This document shows, one piece after another, positions 1-8,489 of a stretch of DNA of 11,465 nucleotides; position 1 is the stretch's first letter, and each line of letters starts with the position of its first letter. The notes beneath the pieces are model-generated. The model did not search any database. It was not told the origin of the DNA and saw nothing but the letters and a program-made list of their open reading frames with translations. This DNA comes from an uncultured Clostridium sp. (GTDB lineage Bacteria; Bacillota; Clostridia; Clostridiales; Clostridiaceae): positions 1 to 11,465 of the forward strand of contig URGW01000057.1 in assembly GCA_900547475.1 (NCBI GenBank), read 5' to 3'. A program made the position numbers and the translations under genes.

Positions 1-42
1 ACTGCATGGGGGACTGTGTGGGAGAGTAGAACGTTGCCAGGT
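1..42 (+). rRNA. rrf: 5S rRNA, 3' end (partial)
   Basis: The first 42 bases read as the 3' third of a bacterial 5S rRNA. They contain a GGGGGACTGTGTGGGAGAGTAGA-like segment (helix IV/loop E region) and end in ACGTTGCCAGGT, the usual 3' strand of helix I. The 5' part lies outside the window. A rho-independent terminator follows within four bases, which suits the last gene of an rRNA operon on the + strand. The exact 3' end is judged from the helix I strand and could be off by one or two bases. Confidence 0.9.
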
Positions 43-45
43 AAT

Positions 46-77
46 AAGATACCTAGTTTGAACTAGGTATCTTTTTT
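46..77 (+). terminator. rRNA operon terminator
   Basis: A perfect 12-bp stem pairs 46-57 with 62-73 around a four-base loop (TTGA), and it runs into a T-tract that ends at 77. It starts four bases after the 5S rRNA and is the natural end of the upstream rRNA operon. Confidence 0.93.
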
Positions 78-201
78 GTTATAATATAAATATTAAAAAT
101 ACAAAGTTCTAATCTCCTACTGACAAAAAAGTGAAAGTTATTGAATGATTTAGTGACTATTAATAGTAAGATAAAAATTACATTAACTTATATTTCTTGC
201 T

Positions 202-237
202 AAAAAAGGTACTTGGTTTATACTAAGTACCTTTTTT
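202..237 (+). terminator. second rho-independent terminator, possibly bidirectional
   Basis: A 16-bp stem pairs 202-217 with 222-237, with one G-T wobble (215/224) and a TTAT loop. The outer six pairs are an A-tract facing a T-tract, so it could end transcription from either side. It resembles the 46-77 terminator in the stem sequence around GGTAC-TT/CC-TAG. No gene lies between the two. It may be a backup terminator or the tail of a lost RNA unit. Confidence 0.85.
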
Positions 238-554
238 GTGTAATAAAATAAAAAGAAATATTTTAAGTAGAAAAGATTAATGAAACTTAAAATATATAAT
301 AAGATATTTTCAAATAGTATTAAATAGTTATTTTTATTGTATGTGGAAAAATTATATAAGTAAAAGATAAAATCTATAAATATATAAATTAGAAGCAATA
401 TAAGATTGATGGTATGCATAAAAAAAGAGAAAATACACCAAAATATAGACAATAATACACAGCAAGAAAAGTAAAGTGACAAAATATAGCATAAATAAGA
501 TGAATATATAATTCCATATTAGATATTATTAGATTATATGTCGGTTAAAAGAAG
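238..554. other. AT-rich spacer without recognisable gene
   Basis: About 317 bases of very AT-rich sequence separate the second terminator from the glgB promoter. Neither strand has a start codon with a credible ribosome binding site followed by a plausible protein. I see no tRNA-like fold, no clear repeat and no riboswitch signature. The one longer open stretch (minus strand, 183-482) is discussed under rejected items. Confidence 0.6.
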
Positions 555-584
555 TTGAACAGTATAAAAACTTGATGGTAGAAT
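555..584 (+). promoter_or_regulatory. candidate sigma-A promoter for glgB operon
   Basis: TTGAAC at 555-560 and TAGAAT at 579-584 are separated by 18 bases. This predicts a transcript start near 591 and a 5' leader of about 60 bases before glgB. It is the best -35/-10 pair in the spacer. An inverted repeat, AGAAAT-A-ATTTCT (594-606), lies just after the predicted start and could act as an operator, but no regulator is recognisable. Confidence 0.55.
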
Positions 585-651
585 TATAAAAAGAGAAATA
601 ATTTCTATATTAGGTAATAATTTCAATAAAACAAAGGTTAGGGGGATTCAC

Positions 652-2688
652 ATGAGAGGAGAAGTTGGGGTAGAAGTTACGAGCAAAAGTAAAAAAAAGA
701 CTATTGAAGATATTAAGTTGGTAAATAAGAAGACAAGTAGTAAAACTTCAGATAATAAAAAAGAAAATAAAGTTGTAAAAAAGAAAGTAAAGTGTGAATT
801 AAGCATGGAGAATATTTCTTTATTTCACGAAGGAAAGCACTATGAAGCATATGCCTTTATGGGATCACATGTTGTTTATGAAAAAAGAAAAAGAGGTGTG
901 AGATTCACAACCTGGGCTCCTAGAGCAGAAAATGTATATGTGGTAGGTGATTTTTCTAACTTTGAAGTAAAAGAAGATTATAAAATGGACAAGGTATCGG
1001 ATTTAGGACTATGGAGTATATTTATAGAAGGAATAGAGCCTGGAGAAAAATATAAATATTCAATAGAAAGTATTCATGGAGAACATAAATATAAGGCAGA
1101 TCCTTATGCTTTTGAATCAGAAAAGAGACCAAACACCGCATCTATAATTAGTGAAAATGTTAAGTATAAATGGAATGATAGAAGTTGGATGATGAAAAGA
1201 AAAAGATTTAATATGTATGAAAGTCCAATTAACATTTATGAAATGCATTTAGGATCTTGGAAAACTAAAAATGGAAAATTTTTAACATATAAAGAAATAG
1301 CTCAGGAATTACCGGAGTACTTAGTGGACATGGGATATACTCATGTGGAAATTTTGCCAGTATTAGAGCATCCATTAGATGCATCTTGGGGGTATCAAGG
1401 TGTAGGATATTACTCTGTAACTAGTAGATATGGAAATGCAAATGATTTTAAGTATTTGATTGATGAATTACACAGAGCGGGTATAGGAGTAATATTGGAT
1501 TGGGTACCAAGTCATTTTTGTAAAGATGCACATGGATTATATATGTTTGATGGAACTCCAACTTATGAATATGAGGAAGAATGGAAAAGAGAAAATAAGG
1601 GGTGGGGAACCTTTAATTTTGATTTAGGAAGACCAGAAGTTAAGAGTTTTTTAATATCAAATCTTTTTTATTGGATAAAAGAGTTTCATATAGATGGTAT
1701 TAGAAATGATGCAGTATCAAATATGATATATCTTAGTTATGGAAGAAATAATGGAGAGTGGTTGCCTAATATTTATGGAGGAAGTGGGAATTTAGAAGCA
1801 ATACAATTTATCAAAGAGTATAATAGTGCACTACACGAGGAATTTCCTACTATAATGACAATTGCAGAAGAGTCTACATCATGGCCTAAAATATCTAAAC
1901 CAGTTGAAGAAGATGGATTAGGTTTTAACTTTAAATGGAATATGGGCTGGATGAATGATACTTTAAAATATATTAAAGAAGATCCAATAAATAGAAAGTA
2001 TCATCATCATAAGCTTACTTTTTCAATGGCATATCATTATTCCGAGAATTTTATATTAGCTATATCACATGATGAAGTTGTACATGGAAAAGGTTCACTT
2101 GTAAATAAAATGTGGGGAGATTACTGGAATAAATTTGCCGGAGTTAGAGTTTATTTAGCACATATGATTGGGCATCCAGGAAAGAAATTAATTTTTATGG
2201 GTTCAGAGTTTGGTCAGTTTATAGAATGGCGTGAATATGAAGGATTACAATGGAACCTAATTGAAGAATATGATATGCATAAGAAGACTCAACAATTTTT
2301 TAAAGATATGAATCATTATTATAAGAGAAATAAGGCTTTATGGGAAGCTGATTATAAACCAGAAGGATATGAATGGATTGATGCAGATAATTGCGATGAA
2401 AGTATATATTCATTTATAAGAAAGGATAGTAAAAGTGATGAGATTTTAATATTCATATGTAATTATACACCTGTAGTTAGATATGATTTTAGGGTTGGTG
2501 TTCCAATATTAACTGAATATATAGAAGATTTTAATACAGATAGCGAAATTTATGGAGGATCAGGACAAGTAATGACTGATAAGTTAGTTGCAGAAGAAAC
2601 TCCATGGAATAATCAACCATATTCAATAAAAATTAAAGTTCCACCAATGGCAGCTATTATTTTAAAGGTAAATAATAAATCTAAATAG
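652..2688 (+). CDS. glgB: 1,4-alpha-glucan branching enzyme (GlgB)
   Basis: A cytosolic GH13 enzyme that cuts an alpha-1,4 chain and rejoins it as an alpha-1,6 branch during glycogen synthesis. It has 678 residues: a lysine-rich tail (1-50), a CBM48-like domain (about 80-165, with RFTTWAP and GDFSNF), a catalytic barrel (about 190-560) and a C-terminal beta domain. The four GH13 regions are visible: DWVPSH (283-288), DGIRNDAV (348-355), AEES (405-408) and SHDEVVHGK (472-480). By spacing to the E. coli enzyme, the nucleophile is D353, the acid/base E406 and the stabiliser D474. Two points are odd: the tail carries 15 Lys between residues 12 and 47, and residue 352, usually a hydrophobic one such as Val, is Asn. 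The start is the ATG six bases after AGGGGG (640-645). M52 would give a more usual length but has no good ribosome binding site. First gene of its unit. Confidence 0.96.
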   Translation: MRGEVGVEVTSKSKKKTIEDIKLVNKKTSSKTSDNKKENKVVKKKVKCELSMENISLFHEGKHYEAYAFMGSHVVYEKRKRGVRFTTWAPRAENVYVVGDFSNFEVKEDYKMDKVSDLGLWSIFIEGIEPGEKYKYSIESIHGEHKYKADPYAFESEKRPNTASIISENVKYKWNDRSWMMKRKRFNMYESPINIYEMHLGSWKTKNGKFLTYKEIAQELPEYLVDMGYTHVEILPVLEHPLDASWGYQGVGYYSVTSRYGNANDFKYLIDELHRAGIGVILDWVPSHFCKDAHGLYMFDGTPTYEYEEEWKRENKGWGTFNFDLGRPEVKSFLISNLFYWIKEFHIDGIRNDAVSNMIYLSYGRNNGEWLPNIYGGSGNLEAIQFIKEYNSALHEEFPTIMTIAEESTSWPKISKPVEEDGLGFNFKWNMGWMNDTLKYIKEDPINRKYHHHKLTFSMAYHYSENFILAISHDEVVHGKGSLVNKMWGDYWNKFAGVRVYLAHMIGHPGKKLIFMGSEFGQFIEWREYEGLQWNLIEEYDMHKKTQQFFKDMNHYYKRNKALWEADYKPEGYEWIDADNCDESIYSFIRKDSKSDEILIFICNYTPVVRYDFRVGVPILTEYIEDFNTDSEIYGGSGQVMTDKLVAEETPWNNQPYSIKIKVPPMAAIILKVNNKSK

Positions 2689-2701
2689 GGAGTGTTAATA
2701 G

Positions 2702-4138
2702 ATGAAAGTATTGTTTGCAGCATCAGAAGCGCATCCATTTATTAAAACTGGTGGCTTAGGAGATGTAATGGGAGCATTGCCTAAATCATTAGTAAAACTA
2801 GGCGTAGATGTTAGGGTAGTAATACCAAAGTATAAAAATATAAAAGATGAATTGAAGCAAAAATTACAGTTTGTAAAGTGGTTTACAGTTCCTGTAGGTT
2901 GGAGAAATCAATACTGTGGGATTTTTCAATATGAATATAAAGGAGTAATTTATTACTTCATAGATAACGAATATTATTTTAATAGAGATGGATTATATGG
3001 ATATTTTGATGATGGGGAGAGGTTTGCATTTTTTAATAGAGCTGTTTTAGAATTTATTAAGCAAGTTGATTGGCAACCAGATTTAATAAATTGTAATGAC
3101 TGGCAAACAGGAATGATACCAGTATTACTTAATTTAGAATACAAAAGAGATGAATTTTACTCAAAAATAAAGACAGTATTTTCTATTCATAATTTATTGT
3201 TTAAAGGAAGTTTTTCACCTAAAGTATTACCGGAGTTATTTGGCTATGATTATATGCCATTAGCTAATGGAAGTGTAGAGCTAGATGGTTCAGTAAGCTT
3301 TTTAAAGGGTGGATTAAATTATTGTAATCAAATCACAACAGTAAGTAATACTTATGCAGAAGAAATAAAGACACCGCAATATGGTGAAGGGTTAGATGGA
3401 TTTCTTAGAAGTAAAAGCTATTATTTAATGGGAATAGTTAATGGAATAGACTATGAAGAGTTTAATCCACAAGATGATAAATTTATATTTAAAAACTTTA
3501 ATATTGATTCAATAGATAATAAAGTTGAAAACAAGTTAGCTCTTCAAAGAGAGTTAGGATTACCACAAAAGAAAGATACACCTATGATTGGACTAATATC
3601 TAGGCTAACGCATCAAAAGGGTTGTGACTTGATAGTTAATATGATAGATAGACTTCTTCAAAGAGATATACAGGTTGTTATATTAGGGACAGGTGATTAT
3701 TGGTATGAGGAAACATTTAAGAATTTACAACATAGATATCCAGATAAAGTTTCAGCTAATATAAAGTTTGATAATACTCTAGCACACAAGATATATGCTG
3801 CAACTGATATGTTTTTAATGCCGTCATTATTTGAACCTTGTGGATTAGGGCAATTAATAGCATTAAGATATGGATCAATTCCTATTGTAAGAGAAACTGG
3901 AGGATTAAAAGACACAATATCCCCTTACAATCAATACAATGGAGTAGGGAATGGATTTGGGTTTAGAAACTTTAATTCAAATGAATTAATGCAAATTATA
4001 GAATATGCATTAACAATCTACAACGATAAAAATGCTTGGAATAACATAATCAGACAAGCTATGAATTCAGATAACAGCTGGGAAAAATCAGCTATGCAAT
4101 ATAAGTTATTATATGAAGGAGTAGTTAAGATATCTTAA
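2702..4138 (+). CDS. glgA: glycogen synthase, ADP-glucose type (GlgA)
   Basis: A GT5 glycosyltransferase with a GT-B fold that transfers glucose from ADP-glucose to the end of an alpha-1,4 chain, in the cytosol. At 478 residues it has the family's usual length. The N-terminal KTGGLGD motif (15-21) has the ADP-glucose-binding Lys at K15. The C-terminal half carries ISRLTHQKG (299-307), whose R301 and K306 match the phosphate-contacting pair. It also carries PSLFEPCGLGQ (374-384), with E378 as the conserved catalytic-site Glu, followed by RETGGLKDT. It starts 13 bases after the glgB stop. Its ribosome binding site AGGGAG (2687-2692) overlaps that TAG stop codon, which suggests translational coupling. 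No residue expected in the family is missing. Confidence 0.97.
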   Translation: MKVLFAASEAHPFIKTGGLGDVMGALPKSLVKLGVDVRVVIPKYKNIKDELKQKLQFVKWFTVPVGWRNQYCGIFQYEYKGVIYYFIDNEYYFNRDGLYGYFDDGERFAFFNRAVLEFIKQVDWQPDLINCNDWQTGMIPVLLNLEYKRDEFYSKIKTVFSIHNLLFKGSFSPKVLPELFGYDYMPLANGSVELDGSVSFLKGGLNYCNQITTVSNTYAEEIKTPQYGEGLDGFLRSKSYYLMGIVNGIDYEEFNPQDDKFIFKNFNIDSIDNKVENKLALQRELGLPQKKDTPMIGLISRLTHQKGCDLIVNMIDRLLQRDIQVVILGTGDYWYEETFKNLQHRYPDKVSANIKFDNTLAHKIYAATDMFLMPSLFEPCGLGQLIALRYGSIPIVRETGGLKDTISPYNQYNGVGNGFGFRNFNSNELMQIIEYALTIYNDKNAWNNIIRQAMNSDNSWEKSAMQYKLLYEGVVKIS

Positions 4139-4152
4139 TGGATTAAGCTATT

Positions 4153-4158
4153 AGGAGG
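4153..4158 (+). promoter_or_regulatory. ribosome binding site of glgP
   Basis: A perfect AGGAGG lies seven bases before the glgP ATG. It is the strongest such site in the cluster. The other genes rely on G-rich runs such as AGGGGG, so glgP may be translated better than its neighbours. Confidence 0.85.
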
Positions 4159-4165
4159 TAAATAT

Positions 4166-6601
4166 ATGCTATCAATCGATAAGAATTCATTTAAAAGAGA
4201 TTATAACAATAAATTCGTTCAATTACATGGAAAAGAATTAAAAGAAGGAAGTAATCAACAAAAATATGAAGCATTGGGAAGTTTGGTTAGAGACTATGTA
4301 ATTAGTACATGGATGGATACTAATAATAGGTACAATCAAACTGGAGAAAAACAAGTATACTATTTCTCAATGGAATTCTTATTAGGCAGACTATTAGGTG
4401 ATTTTCTTTTAAATTTAGGAATAAGAGATATTTGTAAAGAGGCATTAAATGAGTTAGATATTGATTTAGAAGAAATTGAAAATTTAGAACATGATCAAGG
4501 ATTAGGTAATGGGGGATTAGGTAGATTAGCAGCTTGTTTTCTAGACTCTATGGCATCCTTAAATATTGCTGGACATGGATGCGGAATAAGATATAAATAT
4601 GGTTTTTTTGAACAAAAAATAGTAGACTGTCAGCAAGTTGAAGCTTCTGATAATTGGTTAAGAGAGGGAAATGTATGGGAAATAAAGAAGCAAGACAAAG
4701 CTGAGATAGTTAAGTTTGGAGGAACAATTGTTTCGGATTATGTTAATGGTAAATTAACTTTTACTCATGTTAACTATGAGCCTGTTTTAGCAGTACCATA
4801 TGATACACCAATTGTTGGTTATGAAAATGAAGTAGTAAATACTTTAAGATTATGGAGTGCTGAACCAGTATCAAATGAATTTGATTTTTCATCATTTAGC
4901 AGAGGAGATTTTCTAAAAGCAATATCTTATAAGAATTCAGTAGAAGCAATATCTTTAGTTCTATATCCAGAGGATTCATTTTATGAAGGAAAAATGCTTA
5001 GATTAAAGCAACAGTATTTTTTTGTTTCTGCAGGAATACAAAGTATAGTAAGGCATTATAAAAAGCACAAGGGAGACATTAAATTACTAGATGAAAAGAT
5101 AGCAATACACATCAATGATACGCATCCAACATTAGCAATTCCAGAGTTAATGAGGATATTACTTGATGAAGAGGGATTGTCTTGGGAGAATGCGTGGAGG
5201 ATAACTCAAAATACAATTTCATATACTAATCATACAATTTTAGCTGAAGCTTTAGAAAAGTGGCCTATTGATATGTTTAAAAGTTTATTACCAAGGATTT
5301 ATATGATTATCGAAGAAATAAATAAGAGATATTGTGGGGAACTTTGGAATAAGTATGTAGGTCAATGGGATAAGATATCAAGAATGGCTATTATAGGTGA
5401 TGGATATGTAAGAATGGCTAATTTAGCTATAGTGGGTAGTCATAGTGTTAATGGAGTAGCAAAACTTCATACTGAGATATTAAAGAAAAAGGAAATGTCT
5501 GATTTTTATTATTTATATCCATCAAAGTTTAATAATAAAACTAATGGTATAACTCATAGGAGATGGTTAATTAGGTCTAATCCAGAGTTAACTAATCTTT
5601 TACTTGATACTATTGGTGAAAGTTTTATAAAACATCCAACTGATTTAGAGAACTTTGGAAATTACCTTTATGATAAAAATGTTCTAAAAAGACTTGGAGA
5701 AATAAAAAAGGGTAATAAAGAAAGATTAGCACAAGAAATTTATAAAAGTAATGGAATAGTTATAGATACGAATTCAATTTTTGATGTTCAAATTAAAAGG
5801 ATTCATGCTTATAAACGTCAAACATTAAATTGCTTAAGAATAATGGATCTTTATAATAAGTTAATTGATAATCCTAATTTAGATATAATACCAAGAACTT
5901 TTATTTTTGCAGGAAAAGCAGCTCCAGGATATTATTTAGCAAAAAATACAATTGAGTTAATTTGTAGGGTTGCAGAGACTGTAAATAACGATCCAAGAGT
6001 GAATGAAAAAATTAAAGTTGTAATGTTGGAGAATTATCAAGTTTCATTAGCTGAAAAAATAATTCCAGCAACAGACTTAAGTGAACAGATTTCAACAACA
6101 ACAAAAGAAGCATCTGGTACTTCTAATATGAAGTTTATGATGAATGGAGCAATAACTATTGCAACATTAGATGGTGCTAATATTGAAATTAAAGATGAAG
6201 TTGGTGAGGATAATATTATTATCTTTGGATTAAATGCTGAAGAGGTATTAAATTATCATAAGAATGGTGGATATTCATCATGGGATATATGCAATAAGGA
6301 TTCTAGATTACAAAGGGTTACGAATGATTTAATTAATGGTAAATATTGTAGAGATAAAGATAGGTTTAGAAGTATATATGAAAATTTATTAACCTATAAT
6401 GATGAATTTTTTGTATTAAAGGATTTTGATTCTTATTTAGATGCACAAGAAAGAGTTAATAAATTATATATGGATAAAGAAAGATGGCAAAAGATGTGTG
6501 GCATTAATATAGCACATTCAGGAATATTTTCATCTGATAGAACTATTCAGGAATATGCAACAGGAATTTGGGGTTCAACTGTAATATATAAAAATCTTTA
6601 G
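4166..6601 (+). CDS. glgP: glycogen/maltodextrin phosphorylase (GlgP)
   Basis: A GT35 enzyme that splits terminal alpha-1,4 glucose from glycogen with phosphate to give glucose-1-phosphate. It uses pyridoxal phosphate (PLP) as cofactor. The 811 residues are typical of bacterial forms. Landmarks are GNGGLGRLAACFLDS (114-128), INDTHP (316-321, with the active-site His at H320), IKRIHAYKRQ (543-552), GKAAPGYY (583-590) and EASGTSNMKF (648-657). In the last, K656 corresponds to the Lys that binds PLP (K680 in rabbit muscle enzyme). The serine phosphorylation segment at the N-terminus of animal enzymes is absent, as usual in bacteria. It follows glgA by 27 bases with no terminator, so it is in the same unit. 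Whether glycogen or free maltodextrin is the preferred substrate cannot be read from the sequence; the context favours glycogen. Confidence 0.97.
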   Translation: MLSIDKNSFKRDYNNKFVQLHGKELKEGSNQQKYEALGSLVRDYVISTWMDTNNRYNQTGEKQVYYFSMEFLLGRLLGDFLLNLGIRDICKEALNELDIDLEEIENLEHDQGLGNGGLGRLAACFLDSMASLNIAGHGCGIRYKYGFFEQKIVDCQQVEASDNWLREGNVWEIKKQDKAEIVKFGGTIVSDYVNGKLTFTHVNYEPVLAVPYDTPIVGYENEVVNTLRLWSAEPVSNEFDFSSFSRGDFLKAISYKNSVEAISLVLYPEDSFYEGKMLRLKQQYFFVSAGIQSIVRHYKKHKGDIKLLDEKIAIHINDTHPTLAIPELMRILLDEEGLSWENAWRITQNTISYTNHTILAEALEKWPIDMFKSLLPRIYMIIEEINKRYCGELWNKYVGQWDKISRMAIIGDGYVRMANLAIVGSHSVNGVAKLHTEILKKKEMSDFYYLYPSKFNNKTNGITHRRWLIRSNPELTNLLLDTIGESFIKHPTDLENFGNYLYDKNVLKRLGEIKKGNKERLAQEIYKSNGIVIDTNSIFDVQIKRIHAYKRQTLNCLRIMDLYNKLIDNPNLDIIPRTFIFAGKAAPGYYLAKNTIELICRVAETVNNDPRVNEKIKVVMLENYQVSLAEKIIPATDLSEQISTTTKEASGTSNMKFMMNGAITIATLDGANIEIKDEVGEDNIIIFGLNAEEVLNYHKNGGYSSWDICNKDSRLQRVTNDLINGKYCRDKDRFRSIYENLLTYNDEFFVLKDFDSYLDAQERVNKLYMDKERWQKMCGINIAHSGIFSSDRTIQEYATGIWGSTVIYKNL

Positions 6602-6608
6602 GGGGAAT

Positions 6609-8447
6609 GTGAATTTGGATGATATACAAATTTTCCATGATTCTCACAACCTTGAATTAAGGAATCCTTTTGGTGCAGTTAGTATAGGAACTAAGGTGCG
6701 AATCAGATTATGGACTAGTAAAAAATGTTCAGTTTATATTAATTTAATAAATTTTTATAACAATCAGATAGAAATTCAAATGAACGAAATTGGATGGAAT
6801 AGTTCAGTAAATAATTGGGTTTATGAAGCCGAAGTAGATACATCAAATAATAAGGGTTTAATATATTATTACTTTAGAGTTAATTACTGTGGAATGGATA
6901 TTATTTATGGAAATAATATAGAATCATTAGGTGGGATAGGCCAGGTATATTTTAATGAGCCAGTAAGCTACCAGATAACTATATATTCTAAGCAAGAAGT
7001 ACCTAGTTGGTATAGAGAGGGAATTATATATCAAATATTTGTGGATAGGTTTTTTAATGGAGAAGATGAAGGAAAAGTTTTAAATCCTAAAAAGAATACT
7101 TTTATATATGGAAATTGGGATGATAGTCCAATGTATATAAAAGATATGGACGGAAATATAGTGAGATGGGATTTTTATGGTGGAAATCTTTTAGGAGTAA
7201 AAAAGAAATTAGAATATATTAAGTCATTAGGTGTAAATGTAATATATTTTAATCCAATATTTGATTCTCCTAGCTGTCATAAGTATGATACTGGAGATTA
7301 TGAGAAAATAGATCCTATGTTTGGAGATGAAGAAATATTTAAAGATTTATGTAGTGAAGCAGAAAAGTTAGGCATGAGAATTATATTAGATGGGGTTTTT
7401 AGTCATACGGGAAGTGATAGTAAATATTTTAATAAATTTGGGAATTATGATTCTTTAGGAGCCTATCAGTCTTTACATTCTCCATATTATAGATGGTATA
7501 GGTTTAATGATTATCCTAACCTATATGAAACATGGTGGGGATTTTCTAATATGCCTAATGTAGATGAACTTAATCCAAGTTATTTGGATTATATAATTAG
7601 AAATAATAACTCTATTATAGAAAAATGGTTAAGTCTTGGTGCTGGTGGTTGGAGATTAGATGTTGCAGATGAATTACCAGATGAGTTTATTAAAATTTTA
7701 AAAAGTAGGCTCAAAGAAGTAAAAAAGGATAGTGTATTAATTGGTGAGGTATGGGAAGATGCATCAAATAAGGTTAGTTATAATAGGAAAAGAGAATATC
7801 TATTTGGAAATGAACTAGATTCTGTAACTAATTATCCTTTAAGACAAATAATTTTAGATTTGGTTAGAAATTATATAGGCAGTAAATATTTTATTAAAAG
7901 GTATTTATCGTTAAAAGAAAATTATCCTAAGGAATATTTTTATTCAACTATGAATATGCTTGGTAACCATGATACTGAAAGAGTACTAACTATACTAAAT
8001 AATAATGTAAATCTGCTAAAGGAGGCAGTAGTAATTCAAATGACATTACCGGGAGTTCCATTAATATATTATGGAGATGAAGCTGGCTTGACTGGAGGAA
8101 AAGATCCAAGCAATAGAAGATCATATCCTTGGGGAAATGAAAATAAGGATATATTAGAGTTTTATAGAAAGATATCAGCTATTAGAGTTAGTGAAGAGGT
8201 CTTAAGAAATGGAGAGATAGAATTTCTAGACTTTAATAAGGGAATATTAGGATATGAAAGAACTTTAAATAAAGATAGAATAATTATCGCAGTTAATATA
8301 ATGGAAAAAGAAGCAAATATATTAATCAATAATATAGATGGAAATATTTTAGATTTATTATATGAAGATAAAGAATATATAGTAGAAAATAGATCAATAA
8401 GTGTTTTAATAGAAGCACATAAATTTATAATATTAAAAGTTCTATAA
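6609..8447 (+). CDS. intracellular GH13 alpha-glucan hydrolase (neopullulanase/cyclomaltodextrinase-like)
   Basis: A 612-residue GH13 protein without a signal peptide, so probably cytosolic. Residues 1-130 look like an N-terminal beta-sandwich of the CBM34 type. The catalytic barrel begins at about YREGIIYQIFVDRF (135-148). GH13 regions follow: DGVFSH (261-266), GWRLDVADE (347-355, nucleophile D351), GEVWE (379-383, acid/base E380) and LGNHDTERV (451-459, D455). MPNVDELNP (315-323) sits where neopullulanase-type enzymes carry MPKLN. A beta domain ends the protein. Likely role: hydrolysis of short or branched dextrins left by GlgP, since no GlgX-type debrancher is present; the linkage cut is not certain. 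The coordinates given use GTG at 6609, but this lies only three bases after the GGGGG ribosome binding site (6601-6605). TTG at 6615, nine bases away, is at least as likely. The ribosome binding site touches the glgP stop. Confidence 0.9.
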   Translation: MNLDDIQIFHDSHNLELRNPFGAVSIGTKVRIRLWTSKKCSVYINLINFYNNQIEIQMNEIGWNSSVNNWVYEAEVDTSNNKGLIYYYFRVNYCGMDIIYGNNIESLGGIGQVYFNEPVSYQITIYSKQEVPSWYREGIIYQIFVDRFFNGEDEGKVLNPKKNTFIYGNWDDSPMYIKDMDGNIVRWDFYGGNLLGVKKKLEYIKSLGVNVIYFNPIFDSPSCHKYDTGDYEKIDPMFGDEEIFKDLCSEAEKLGMRIILDGVFSHTGSDSKYFNKFGNYDSLGAYQSLHSPYYRWYRFNDYPNLYETWWGFSNMPNVDELNPSYLDYIIRNNNSIIEKWLSLGAGGWRLDVADELPDEFIKILKSRLKEVKKDSVLIGEVWEDASNKVSYNRKREYLFGNELDSVTNYPLRQIILDLVRNYIGSKYFIKRYLSLKENYPKEYFYSTMNMLGNHDTERVLTILNNNVNLLKEAVVIQMTLPGVPLIYYGDEAGLTGGKDPSNRRSYPWGNENKDILEFYRKISAIRVSEEVLRNGEIEFLDFNKGILGYERTLNKDRIIIAVNIMEKEANILINNIDGNILDLLYEDKEYIVENRSISVLIEAHKFIILKVL

Positions 8448-8455
8448 AATAGTAT

Positions 8456-8489
8456 GGCACTTTTATAATTTCAAAGTGCCTTACTTTTT
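8456..8489 (+). terminator. terminator of the glgB-glgA-glgP-GH13 unit
   Basis: An 8-bp stem, GGCACTTT/AAAGTGCC (8456-8463 with 8473-8480), has a nine-base loop and is followed by TTACTTTTT. It begins nine bases after the GH13 stop. The interrupted T-tract makes it weaker than the other terminators here, so some read-through into glgC is possible. Confidence 0.8.

Noticed and set aside
141..172. Ordinary sigma-A promoter TTGAAT...TAAGAT
   Set aside because: The spacing is 20 bases, too long for a normal promoter, so it is kept only as part of the relic finding.
183..482. Minus-strand open frame of 99 codons, rich in Phe, Leu, Ile and Tyr, resembling a membrane protein
   Set aside because: It starts at a TTG with no ribosome binding site, its last codons are encoded by the terminator hairpin at 202-237, and its hydrophobic look is what random A/T-rich DNA gives on this strand.
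3697..3915. Minus-strand open frame inside glgA
   Set aside because: Lies wholly opposite a well-supported glgA coding region and has no motif or context of its own.
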